Shown piece by piece: positions 35,370 through 43,626 of a stretch of 64,000 nt of DNA. The notes beneath the pieces are model-generated. The model worked only from the letters and a program-made list of their open reading frames with translations, was not told where the DNA came from and did no database searches. A program made the translations under genes and the position numbers. The stretch comes from Deltaproteobacteria bacterium (GTDB lineage: Bacteria > UBA10199 > JACPAL01). How positions within the stretch are numbered: position 1 is the first letter of the stretch; the number at the start of each line of letters is the position of its first letter. The DNA is taken from the NCBI GenBank assembly GCA_016180845.1, contig JACPAK010000005.1:1-64000 (forward strand). The letters run 5' to 3'.

Positions 35370-36032
35370 GATCTCCTCGACCCTCCCCTCGCGCATCAAG
35401 ACTATCCGATCAGCCAGATCGGTCGCCTCATCCTGATGGTGTGTCACATAAAGACAGGTCATCTGGAATTCACGATGGAGTTTCTTGATCTCCGCACGCA
35501 TCTGGACCCGAAGCTTGGAGTCCAGATTCGAGAGCGGCTCATCAAAAAGCAGGATAGACGGTTTCAAAACAAGCGCGCGGGCAAGCGCGACTCGTTGCTG
35601 TTGGCCCCCGGAGAGCTGATCGGGATGACGATCACCCAAATTCGTAAGTTCCAATTCCTTCATGACCTGGGCAACACGCCGGTTCTTTTCATCCTTTTCT
35701 ACATGCCGGAGCTTGAGGCCATAGGCGATATTTTCCACAACCGTCATGTGTGGAAAGAGCGCATAGTTCTGAAAGACAAGCGGAAGCCCCCGTTTGTGGG
35801 CCGGAAGCCGTGTCACCTCCTGGCCATTCACAAAGATCTGACCCGATGTTGGTACCTCAAAACCGGCAAGACACCGAAGGACAGTTGTCTTTCCGCAACC
35901 GGAGGGACCAAGCAAACAGACAAATTCGCCTGAATTGATTGAGAGGGAAAAATGATCCAGGGCAACGATCTCCTGTTTCCCATTCTTGTCAGGGAAATAT
36001 TTGGTGAGTTCTACGAGTTCAATTGCGGACAA
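35349..36032 (-). CDS. ABC transporter ATP-binding protein, Fe(III)-type (operon 1)
   Basis: A 227-aa ATPase of the PotA/FbpC/CysA group. Walker A is GPSGCGKTT, the signature is LSGGQQQRVALARAL, Walker B is LLFDEPLSNLD and the switch is YVTHHQDEA. It is short: it stops right after the nucleotide-binding domain, without the C-terminal TOBE-type regulatory domain usual in this group. The start is TTG 36032 with AGGAGGGAG seven bases upstream, and it overlaps the permease gene by 14 bp. It should energise the permease encoded upstream. Confidence 0.94.
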   Translation of the reverse strand: MSAIELVELTKYFPDKNGKQEIVALDHFSLSINSGEFVCLLGPSGCGKTTVLRCLAGFEVPTSGQIFVNGQEVTRLPAHKRGLPLVFQNYALFPHMTVVENIAYGLKLRHVEKDEKNRRVAQVMKELELTNLGDRHPDQLSGGQQQRVALARALVLKPSILLFDEPLSNLDSKLRVQMRAEIKKLHREFQMTCLYVTHHQDEATDLADRIVLMREGRVEEILPPLGL

Positions 36033-37641
36033 ACTCCCTCCTCCTCCCCCTCGTCGCTATCCGAAGAAAAACGAGAACTGCTGAAACAACCATCATTACA
36101 AAGACACAAAGCGCCGCTGCCTGCGAAAGTTCGCCGGTCTCGACGTAACCCAAGATCGCAATCGTAATCAAGTTCCATCGCCCGGAGACGACAAAAATCA
36201 CAGCGCTGATCGCGACCATGCATTTGATAAACGAGTGAGCAAGACTTGAAAACAACGCCGGCTTCAGAAGCGGAAGCGTGATATCTCGGAAAACCTGAAG
36301 ACTGCTCGCTCCCAGCGAGTGGGCCGCCTCTTCAATCCCCTTATCGATCTGTTTCAAGGTCGCGATACCGGCTCGAACCCCTACCGGCATATTTCGAAAG
36401 ATAAAAAGAAGGACGATAATGAGCCAGGTTCCCTGCAGCAGGAGAGGCTTTGTATTGAAGGCAAGGATATAGCCAATTCCAATGACGGTACCCGGAACCG
36501 CAAATGTCAGCATTGAAATAATCTCCATCGCCCCACGGCCGGCAAATTTTTTGCGAACAAAAAGATAGGCAAGCGTCAATCCTAATAGCGTATCCAGCGG
36601 TGTCGCGATCGCGGCAAGGATGAAGGTATTGCCGACATAATCAGCCCCTTCCCGAAAAGTGGTGAGGAAGTGACCCAGCGTCAGTGCATGGTTCACCCCC
36701 CAGATCTGTGTGAGAGACCCATAAAAAACAGTGCCGTAGAAGAGGATCGTCAGGCTCGAGATCAGGAGGGCGATCGCGGCGAGGATAATTTTCGGGAACC
36801 TCCCGACATCCGCAATCCGGGCGGTTGACGGTTTTCCGGTCACGGTGGCGTAGGGTTTCCTCTCCAGATAGAATTTTTGAATAAAAAATGCGGTCAGCGT
36901 CGGTACGAGCAGGAGAATCGCCAACGCTGCCCCACGGGAGAGATCCTGCTCAGCCCCAACTATTTTGAGATAAGATTCGACAGAGAGGACACGATAATTT
37001 CCTCCCAGGATCAGTGGAGTCCCGAAATCAGCGAGTGATTCGATGAAGGTCAGAAGCATTGAACTCCCCAATCCGGGAAAACTCAGAGGGAGCGTGACAT
37101 ACCAAAATGTCTGCCAGCCTGTCGCCCCCTGATTGATCGAGGCCTCTTCGATCGACGGATCGATCGTCTCCAAGGCACCGAGAACAACGAGATAAGCGAG
37201 CGGGAAGAGATGCAGGGATTGAACAATCAAAAGCCCCCAGAAACCGTAGATTGAAAAATCCCATTCAAAGAGGCGCGTGATAATCCCCTGCCGGCCGAGG
37301 AGGATGATTGCGGAGAGGGCGACAATAAAAGGAGGGGCAATAAGAGGAAAAGTTGCCATCCCGCGGAAGAGAAATTTCCCGGGCAGATTTGTCCTTCCGA
37401 CCAGATAGGCAAAAAAATAACCGATGAGGGTTGAAATACAGGAAACAATAACGCCGAGCAGGAGGCTGTTCAGGACAGGTCTTCTCAAGACCGGATCGGT
37501 AATTAGTTTTTGGTAAACGAAGATTCCATCAGTCGACGCGAAGCTTGTCTCGATCACCTTGAAGAGGGGGTAGACAATGAAAACGGTCATTAAAAGACCA
37601 AGGAGCAAGATCGCTAGCCTAACAGCAGGTTCTTTTGTCAT
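36019..37641 (-). CDS. ABC transporter fused double permease, Fe(III)-type (operon 1)
   Basis: 540 aa with about twelve membrane helices. It is a fusion of two six-helix BPD_transp_1 halves, as in FbpB/AfuB. The EAA-type coupling loops are EEASINQGATGWQTFWYVTLP and EEAAHSLGASSLQVFRDITLP (first about 180-200, second about 430-450). The start ATG 37641 overlaps the stop of the binding-protein gene as TAATG, which is why I reject the longer reading to 37665. It forms a complete importer with its two neighbours. Confidence 0.93.
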   Translation of the reverse strand: MTKEPAVRLAILLLGLLMTVFIVYPLFKVIETSFASTDGIFVYQKLITDPVLRRPVLNSLLLGVIVSCISTLIGYFFAYLVGRTNLPGKFLFRGMATFPLIAPPFIVALSAIILLGRQGIITRLFEWDFSIYGFWGLLIVQSLHLFPLAYLVVLGALETIDPSIEEASINQGATGWQTFWYVTLPLSFPGLGSSMLLTFIESLADFGTPLILGGNYRVLSVESYLKIVGAEQDLSRGAALAILLLVPTLTAFFIQKFYLERKPYATVTGKPSTARIADVGRFPKIILAAIALLISSLTILFYGTVFYGSLTQIWGVNHALTLGHFLTTFREGADYVGNTFILAAIATPLDTLLGLTLAYLFVRKKFAGRGAMEIISMLTFAVPGTVIGIGYILAFNTKPLLLQGTWLIIVLLFIFRNMPVGVRAGIATLKQIDKGIEEAAHSLGASSLQVFRDITLPLLKPALFSSLAHSFIKCMVAISAVIFVVSGRWNLITIAILGYVETGELSQAAALCVFVMMVVSAVLVFLRIATRGRRREFVRN

Positions 37642-38630
37642 TATTTCCCAGTGACTTGTCTCCACCGAGCGAGCAGTTGCTGATGCCTCTCCACCGATTC
37701 ATAAATATCGACATCGATCTTTTTGACCGTCTCACTCCTCACAATAAAGGGATTTTTCTGAACGCCGGGATGAATAGGCGTCTGATTCCACTCTGCCAGG
37801 AGATTCTGGGCCGTCGGGCTGAAAAGCCAATCAACAAAACGTCTCCCCCTCTCGAGATCGGGTCCTCCCTTGATCAGCGACGCCCCCCCCACTTCAAAAC
37901 CGACCCCCTCTTTCGGAAAGGTGAGCTCGAGCGGATACCCCTGCTCGATCCCCTTGTGCCTGATGTCATGCGAGAAGGCGATACAGACAGCGACCTCTCC
38001 AAGGCCTGCCTGCGTGACACAGGCTGAACCCGACTCGCTGTAGTGACCAATCTGACCGTCCAGCGCCTTCACAAATTCAAATCCCTTTTCTTCCCCCATC
38101 AACGAGATAAGACTTGCGAGGATCGTATAAGCAGTCCCCGAGGTATAAGGATAAGCGACCCCGATCTTCCCCTTGAACACCGGCTTCAGGAGATCCTGAT
38201 ATGAGGTCGGTGCCTTCATGTTATGTTTTTTGAGAAATTCTGTATTCGCCCCAAAACCGATCACGCCGATATACCAACCGTTCCAACCATTCATCCGACC
38301 TGTCAGTTGAGGAGAAGGAGGGAAACTACGACGCGGTTGATACGGTTCGAGAAGCCCCGCCCTCTCCAGGATCACATGCTCATTTGATCCGCCACCGATC
38401 CAGACCGCCGCATGCGGATTGGCCGACTCACTCTGGATCCGGGTCAACGCCTCACCGGTGGATAGACGGACAAACTCGACCTTTTCACCGGTCTCCTTCT
38501 CAAACGCCTCGATGAAACCCTTCGTCTCTTTTGCATCCATGGAGCTGTAGATGCGAAGTGGTTCGACCCGTTTTTCACAACCGAAAAAGAGAAGTGAAAA
38601 GAGAAAAAAGGAGACAGAGATCCATCTCAT
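37641..38630 (-). CDS. ABC transporter substrate-binding lipoprotein, Fe(III)-type (operon 1)
   Basis: A 329-aa protein. The lipobox LLFFGC gives acylated Cys18. The mature domain is of the extracellular solute-binding family 1 / ferric-binding (FutA/AfuA) type: LRIYSSMDAKETKGFIEAFE, ESANPHAAVWIGGG, KPVFKGKIGVAYPYTSGTAY and VAVCIAFSHDIRHKG. The tyrosines YPYTSG and the early YSS are consistent with metal or oxyanion ligands. Ferric iron is the family default, but some relatives bind aminoethylphosphonate or other anions, so the substrate is uncertain. It is the first gene of a three-gene operon. Confidence 0.9.
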   Translation of the reverse strand: MRWISVSFFLFSLLFFGCEKRVEPLRIYSSMDAKETKGFIEAFEKETGEKVEFVRLSTGEALTRIQSESANPHAAVWIGGGSNEHVILERAGLLEPYQPRRSFPPSPQLTGRMNGWNGWYIGVIGFGANTEFLKKHNMKAPTSYQDLLKPVFKGKIGVAYPYTSGTAYTILASLISLMGEEKGFEFVKALDGQIGHYSESGSACVTQAGLGEVAVCIAFSHDIRHKGIEQGYPLELTFPKEGVGFEVGGASLIKGGPDLERGRRFVDWLFSPTAQNLLAEWNQTPIHPGVQKNPFIVRSETVKKIDVDIYESVERHQQLLARWRQVTGK

Positions 38631-38719
38631 CGATCTCTGTTAGATCTAATTTTTAGGGGGTCGTCAACTCAATCCCGGAAAGGATCTGCTTGACTCCTAT
38701 CGTGGGAGGGTTACTTCCT

Positions 38720-39205
38720 GTGACACTTACCCAAAAAAATATGATGCTTGGAAAGACAATCTCCTGCTGGCTCTTCGGCCTCCTGAAAATCCCGTTGATC
38801 TTCTATGTCCGCCCGCGCGTGATTTCAGCCAACACCGATCACTGTGAGGTGAAGATTCCGCTGACGCGGAGGACACAGAATCACTGGCGGTCAATGTATC
38901 TCGGCTCCCTCGCGATCGGCGCCGATCTGGCAGGAGGACTGATCCTCATGGAGGTGATTAAGTCCTCACACGAAAAGATCAGTTTCATTTTTAAAGATTT
39001 CACCGCGAATTTCCTGAAGAGACCGGAGGCGGATGTCCATTTTATCTGTAAAGAAGGTCACAAGATCCGTCAGGCGGTCGAAGAGACGATCAAAACCCGC
39101 GATCGGGTCAATACAACCATCAACATCATGGCCAATACCCCAAAATTAAGCGGCGAGGTCCCGGTAGCGACGTTCGCGATTACACTCTCCCTGAAGGCCA
39201 GGTAA
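38720..39205 (+). CDS. DUF4442-like hotdog-fold protein
   Basis: About 161 aa. It appears to be a single hotdog domain resembling DUF4442 thioesterase-like proteins: PLTRRTQNHWRSMYLGSLAIGADLAGGL is the central helix region, with strands FIFKDFTANFLKRPEADVHF and ATFAITLSLK. Hotdog enzymes act on acyl-CoA or acyl-ACP, but no catalytic residue can be assigned with confidence. GTG 38720 is proposed, 11 bases after GGAGGG; ATG 38741 is the alternative. It stands alone between two ABC operons that run in the other direction. Confidence 0.72.
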   Translation: MTLTQKNMMLGKTISCWLFGLLKIPLIFYVRPRVISANTDHCEVKIPLTRRTQNHWRSMYLGSLAIGADLAGGLILMEVIKSSHEKISFIFKDFTANFLKRPEADVHFICKEGHKIRQAVEETIKTRDRVNTTINIMANTPKLSGEVPVATFAITLSLKAR

Positions 39206-39209
39206 TCAA

Positions 39210-39248
39210 GCCGGTAAACTTGTGACCTAATGTCACAAGGCAAACGGC
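39210..39248. promoter_or_regulatory. Symmetric hairpin after the hotdog gene
   Basis: Inner perfect arms CTTGTGAC and GTCACAAG enclose a 5-nt loop. Outside them, GCCG and CGGC pair across two equal 5-nt internal loops. It begins four bases after the stop of the hotdog gene. There is no T-run, so it may be a 3'-end processing structure, an operator or a weak terminator. Confidence 0.5.
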
Positions 39249-39262
39249 GCGATGATCCAATG

Positions 39263-39304
39263 ATTTTCAAAACCTCGCTGGACACGACGCGGGGTTTTGA
39301 AAAT
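39263..39304. repeat. 16-bp-arm inverted repeat upstream of tail-anchored gene
   Basis: Arms ATTTTCAAAACCTCGC and GCGGGGTTTTGAAAAT pair throughout, with one T-G wobble, around a 10-nt loop. It lies between the hairpin at 39210-39248 and the gene at 39359. The AT-rich stretch after it (39304-39358) presumably holds the promoter. The function is open: terminator-like without a T-run, a dispersed repeat, or a regulatory site. Confidence 0.55.
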
Positions 39305-39358
39305 ACCTTATAAAAAAAGCGCAACAAAATTCCTTAATAATCGAGAAGATAAGAGATT

Positions 39359-40165
39359 ATGAATACCGACCTTAATTTAACAGACCTGATCCAGCTTCTG
39401 ACCACTGAGCTCGGGTTTGGATCAGAAAGTCCTACCTTCTCCAGAGACGAATCTGATTGGGTGGCACGAAAATTCCATCATGATGAAAAAGGCTCTGTCT
39501 TCATCCATGCCGGCAAGGATCGCTATTCACAATATGTTGAGTTAATACGTCGAACAGACACCACCTTCCGTATCCGTGCCGAGCTGAGGCCTGACGGGAC
39601 ACTTCGATCTATTGAAAAGGAATTTTGGTGGCCGGAAGGGAGGGATCTCACCATTCGAGAGGTCTTTTCGCCACCGATTCCGGGAAGGACCTCGACAGAG
39701 GGAGACCTCCCCTTCCTGGTCAGTTTCTGGAGAGATTCGAGCCCCCCGCCGCATGGAACCCCCGATCCTTATAGCCCAAGGGTCGATTTCCGTACCCCCA
39801 GTGAGACTTTTTGCACGAATTCGCGTATGAGAGGACCTGTTCAACTGAAACTCCTGCCCGAAGGGAGATTCCTCGAAGTTATGGGGGAAGGAGTTCCAGA
39901 CATCTTTGGTGTTTATCACCGCCGAGAGGCGTTGAGAATCCGGATGGCCTCCAATCCGGGCCCGCAGGAGAATGCTGTGAATACGTTGTTTGTTGCGCTC
40001 AAAAGGGCAGCCAGTATCACCGTCGAGGTTCCCGGTGAAGACTATAGAAACGGCCCGCCGGGTTTCCGAAGGTTTGGCTGGTCCAAATTCCTGATTGGGG
40101 CAGGAATCCTAGGAGGTTTTCTGCTCGCTGCAAATCTCTCTTCTATTTTTTCTCAAGACGCCTAA
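39359..40165 (+). CDS. Tail-anchored protein of unknown function
   Basis: A 268-aa protein with no signal peptide. It is mainly polar and aromatic, with strands such as YVELIRRTDTTFRIRAELR. One membrane helix lies at the extreme C-terminus (about 243-260, FLIGAGILGGFLLAANL) with only eight residues beyond it, so it is probably tail-anchored facing the cytoplasm. No domain is recognised. Its stop TAA overlaps the stop TAG of the convergent ABC operon 2. Confidence 0.7.
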   Translation: MNTDLNLTDLIQLLTTELGFGSESPTFSRDESDWVARKFHHDEKGSVFIHAGKDRYSQYVELIRRTDTTFRIRAELRPDGTLRSIEKEFWWPEGRDLTIREVFSPPIPGRTSTEGDLPFLVSFWRDSSPPPHGTPDPYSPRVDFRTPSETFCTNSRMRGPVQLKLLPEGRFLEVMGEGVPDIFGVYHRREALRIRMASNPGPQENAVNTLFVALKRAASITVEVPGEDYRNGPPGFRRFGWSKFLIGAGILGGFLLAANLSSIFSQDA

Positions 40166-40881
40166 CTCAGGAACTCCCGGACAAACTCAGTCGCCGGTTT
40201 GTGTCTCAGTTCCTCTGGAGTTCCTTGTTGCTCAACCTTCCCCTTGTTCATCACAATCACCCAATTCGACATCTCCATCGCCTCTGCTTGATCGTGGGTC
40301 ACATAGACCACAGTCGTCTTAAAATCCTTCTGGATCTGCTTGATCTCCTGACGCATCCCGATACGAAGCTTCGCATCGAGATTCGAGAGTGGTTCATCCA
40401 AAAGCAGCATCAAGGGTTCCATCACGAGCGCACGACCGAGCGCCACCCGCTGTTGCTGACCTCCAGAAAGCTCATCCGGATGCCGCTTTTCGAGTCCCTC
40501 CAGATGAAGTGCCTTCAGGACACGACCGACACGACTGATCACCTGATCCCGAGACATCTTTCGAACACGTAAAGGATAGGCGATATTATCGAAAACATTC
40601 ATATGGGGCCAGATCGCATAAGACTGAAAGACCATCCCCAGGTTTCTCTTCTCAGGGACAATGAACTGACGACCATCGGCAACGATCTGGCCATTCAGAT
40701 CAATCGTCCCCTCCGTCGGTTCTTCAAGCCCCGCGATCAGACGAAGCGTCGTCGTCTTTCCACACCCTGAAGGTCCCAGCAGGGACAAAAATTCCCCCTT
40801 ATCAACCCTGAAATTGATCTCCGACAAGACAAGGGTCGTCCCATAGATCTTCTGAACATTCTTGAATTCAAGTATCGGCAT
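40162..40881 (-). CDS. ABC transporter ATP-binding protein, Fe(III)-type (operon 2)
   Basis: A 239-aa ATPase. Walker A is GPSGCGKTT, the signature is LSGGQQQRVALGRAL, Walker B is LLLDEPLSNLD and the switch is YVTHDQAEA. As in operon 1 it lacks the extra C-terminal domain of PotA/FbpC relatives and ends soon after the nucleotide-binding fold. It follows the permease gene by five bases. It is the last gene of operon 2. Confidence 0.94.
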   Translation of the reverse strand: MPILEFKNVQKIYGTTLVLSEINFRVDKGEFLSLLGPSGCGKTTTLRLIAGLEEPTEGTIDLNGQIVADGRQFIVPEKRNLGMVFQSYAIWPHMNVFDNIAYPLRVRKMSRDQVISRVGRVLKALHLEGLEKRHPDELSGGQQQRVALGRALVMEPLMLLLDEPLSNLDAKLRIGMRQEIKQIQKDFKTTVVYVTHDQAEAMEMSNWVIVMNKGKVEQQGTPEELRHKPATEFVREFLS

Positions 40882-40886
40882 CTCTT

Positions 40887-42500
40887 TTAAACCCCGAGTC
40901 TTCCTCGACTCAATCTTTTGACCAAAAAATTCAGCCCCAAGACAAGAAACAAAATAACCACCGCCAGCACAGAGGCGAGAAAAGGGCTTTCATACTCCTG
41001 CAGATGAAAAAGCCTCAACCCCACCGTCGGAAAATCAGCCGCGCTCAGGATGACCGACATCGTCAATTCAGAGAAAAGGGGGGCGATCAGCAGAAAGAGC
41101 GCCGTCGAGAAGGTCCCTTTCAGAATCGGGACCCAGATCGAACCCAGCGTTCGAAACCACGAGGCACCACACATCAAAGACGCCTCCTCAAGACTCTTGT
41201 CAACATTACTCATGGCCGGTGAAATCACACGGAGCCCGTAGTTCAGATACTTGGCGACATAGGCAAAGAGCAATAAAAAATAAGCGGGGGAACCTAAAAA
41301 ACTAAAGAGGATCGCAAAGGCCAAAATCGTCCCCGGCGCGGCATACGGCAAAGAGGCAAATGTCACCATGAGGTTTCGGAACCGATAGCGCGTCTTTTCC
41401 CGATAATAGGCGATAAAAAAACTCAAAAAAACGATCAGGATCCCTCCCCCAAAGGCGAGCAGGAGGGAATTAAGGATCGCCTGTTGCATATCTTTTCGCA
41501 TCAGGACCCAACGGTAATTATCCAGAGAAAGATCCCAGTGTCCGTAAACCTTCATGAGACTCGTGACCAGAACTGTTAAGAGAGGCATCCCGATCGCGAG
41601 CACAGAGAACAGGATAAAAACCGAAGTCATCGGAAGACGCCAGTGACGAAGATTAATTTCCAACTTCCGCGTCTGTTTTCCCCCGAGTGTCGCATAACTT
41701 TTTCGATTCAACCATTTTTCAGAAATATAGCCGAGGCCGAAGGCAAGAACCACAATCGGCACAGAAAGCATCATCGCCTGACTCAAGGCGTTCGGACTCC
41801 CGATCTTGATCCATTGATAAATCTTTGTTGTCAGCACAGTAATCCTGCCGGGTCCCCCGATGATCGCCGGCACTGCAAAGCTCGATATCGAACAGAGAAA
41901 AACCAGGATCGACGAGCCGATCAGTGCCGGCCGCAGAAGCGGCAATGTGATCGTGAAAAAAACCCGGAAGATCCCCGCCCCGCACATACGTGCCGACTCC
42001 TCCAGTGAACCGTCGATATTTTCCAGGACGTTGCTGATATTCAGCATCACGAAGGTGTACCAATAGAGCGCCTCGACAAAAACAATCCCGCCTATCGAGT
42101 AGATATTAATCCCCGGCAAAATCTCCTTCAGCAGCCCCACACTTGGATTTGCGAGGATCGCCCATCCGATCGCGATGATGATGGAGGGGATGATATAGGG
42201 ATAGAGGAGGAAGCTCTTGATCCCTTTTTTCAGAAAAAGATTCGTCCGGCAGAGGACAAAGCCGCAGAATGTCCCCAACAGAAGAGAAAAAAAAGTGGTC
42301 AGAGCGGCGATCAGGAAGGTGTTCCAGATGATCCGGACGAGACTTGTATCAAAAAGTGAGAGCTCAATCCTGGAAAGCGCGAGTTGTATCAGATTAAAGA
42401 GGGGAAGACCACTCACCAGGATCGTCACCAAAACGGTCAGCCAGAAGACGGACCTCTTGGTCGTCATCCGGTATCGCTGGTGAACGACAGGTAGCTGCAT
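40887..42500 (-). CDS. ABC transporter fused double permease, Fe(III)-type (operon 2)
   Basis: 537 aa with about twelve helices in two BPD_transp_1 halves. Coupling loops are EESARMCGAGIFRVFFTITLP and EEASLMCGASWFRTLGSIWVP (about 185-205 and 425-445). It has the same layout as the operon 1 permease but a clearly different sequence. ATG 42500 overlaps the stop of the binding-protein gene as TAATG, as in operon 1. Confidence 0.93.
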   Translation of the reverse strand: MQLPVVHQRYRMTTKRSVFWLTVLVTILVSGLPLFNLIQLALSRIELSLFDTSLVRIIWNTFLIAALTTFFSLLLGTFCGFVLCRTNLFLKKGIKSFLLYPYIIPSIIIAIGWAILANPSVGLLKEILPGINIYSIGGIVFVEALYWYTFVMLNISNVLENIDGSLEESARMCGAGIFRVFFTITLPLLRPALIGSSILVFLCSISSFAVPAIIGGPGRITVLTTKIYQWIKIGSPNALSQAMMLSVPIVVLAFGLGYISEKWLNRKSYATLGGKQTRKLEINLRHWRLPMTSVFILFSVLAIGMPLLTVLVTSLMKVYGHWDLSLDNYRWVLMRKDMQQAILNSLLLAFGGGILIVFLSFFIAYYREKTRYRFRNLMVTFASLPYAAPGTILAFAILFSFLGSPAYFLLLFAYVAKYLNYGLRVISPAMSNVDKSLEEASLMCGASWFRTLGSIWVPILKGTFSTALFLLIAPLFSELTMSVILSAADFPTVGLRLFHLQEYESPFLASVLAVVILFLVLGLNFLVKRLSRGRLGV

Positions 42501-43516
42501 TATCGGAGCAGAATCTCGGCAAATGTGTCTTTAAAGGTTTTTTCTTCCTTCTGGGCAAATTCGAAAAATTTTTCTGAAAGTTCAAAAGAATTTGCCTTGA
42601 GTTCGGAAAATGGGCGTGCCCCCGGAGGGATCCCGGCTCGTGGATCCGGGACATGGAGATGACCGGCGATCGTGATCTTCTGCCCCTCCTCCGACATTAG
42701 AAAGTCATAGATCTTTTTTGCAATTTCTTTATGTTTGCTCGCCTTCGGGATCCCCATCGGACCGGGGGTAATCACGACCCCATCCGAAGGATAGATGATC
42801 CCCAGATCGGGATTCTTGTTCTTCCTCATTTCAAACAGCATGCTCTCTTCCAGGATCAGTCCGATCGGCCTCTCCCCCATCACCATCCGCTTCATGACCG
42901 CCGAATTCCCACCGGCAGAGATCAAATCGTTTTCGCGTAATTTCCGCAGAAAATCGTATCCATATCGATAGGCAAAGTTCAGCATGAGGGTATAGTTCGT
43001 TCCTGATTCCAGCGGGCTTCCCGATGAAACCTTCCCCTTCCATTTCGGGTCGATCAGTTCCTGAAACGACTTTGGGGCCTCCGCCTCGCTCAGGAACTTC
43101 TTGTTATAACCGATGACCATCACTGAAATGCGTGGCGTGGTAAAGGTCCCCCCCGGCCCTTCCATCGCATCGGGCACATCGTAATCCAGCTTGGGTTGAT
43201 ACGGCTCCCAGAACCCCTCTTCCGCCTTTTTTCGACACCAGAAAATATCGGCGAGCAAAATGAGATCCGCCTTAATATCACCGGCAAGTTCCTCCAACGC
43301 GAGCTTCGCCGCCAGGTTTTCAGAACCGTTCTGGAACCATTTGATATTCAAACCGGGAAACTTCTGCTTTAGCGCTCGATCGTAAATCTCGACTGTCTCC
43401 GGATAGACCGAGGCGTAGATCCAGACCGGTTCTGCACTTTTCTTGGTACAAGCCACCAGAAAGGATGAGACGACAATGGCACTAAAAATCAAGAGAGTGA
43501 GATACTGTTTACGCAT
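42500..43516 (-). CDS. ABC transporter substrate-binding lipoprotein, Fe(III)-type (operon 2)
   Basis: A 338-aa protein. The lipobox FLVAC gives Cys23. The solute-binding fold shows VWIYASVYPETVEIYDRAL, KADLILLADIFW, DPKWKGKVSSGSPLESGTNY and GERPIGLILEESML. It resembles ferric/putrescine-type family 1 binding proteins. It is clearly diverged from the operon 1 protein and probably has another ligand. A strong AGGAGG precedes ATG 43516. It is first in the operon and divergent from the PutA-like gene. The 43517-43626 gap contains the two promoters, with no clear boxes. Confidence 0.9.
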   Translation of the reverse strand: MRKQYLTLLIFSAIVVSSFLVACTKKSAEPVWIYASVYPETVEIYDRALKQKFPGLNIKWFQNGSENLAAKLALEELAGDIKADLILLADIFWCRKKAEEGFWEPYQPKLDYDVPDAMEGPGGTFTTPRISVMVIGYNKKFLSEAEAPKSFQELIDPKWKGKVSSGSPLESGTNYTLMLNFAYRYGYDFLRKLRENDLISAGGNSAVMKRMVMGERPIGLILEESMLFEMRKNKNPDLGIIYPSDGVVITPGPMGIPKASKHKEIAKKIYDFLMSEEGQKITIAGHLHVPDPRAGIPPGARPFSELKANSFELSEKFFEFAQKEEKTFKDTFAEILLR

Positions 43517-43626
43517 GGAACCTCCTGCTCGTGTGAGTGGTCGTCTTAGCCCTGGAGGTCAGGGACCGTCAATTCAATTCATTCACTTCTGGATCTTTAA
43601 AGAAGATTGCGTATAAAACCGGAACA

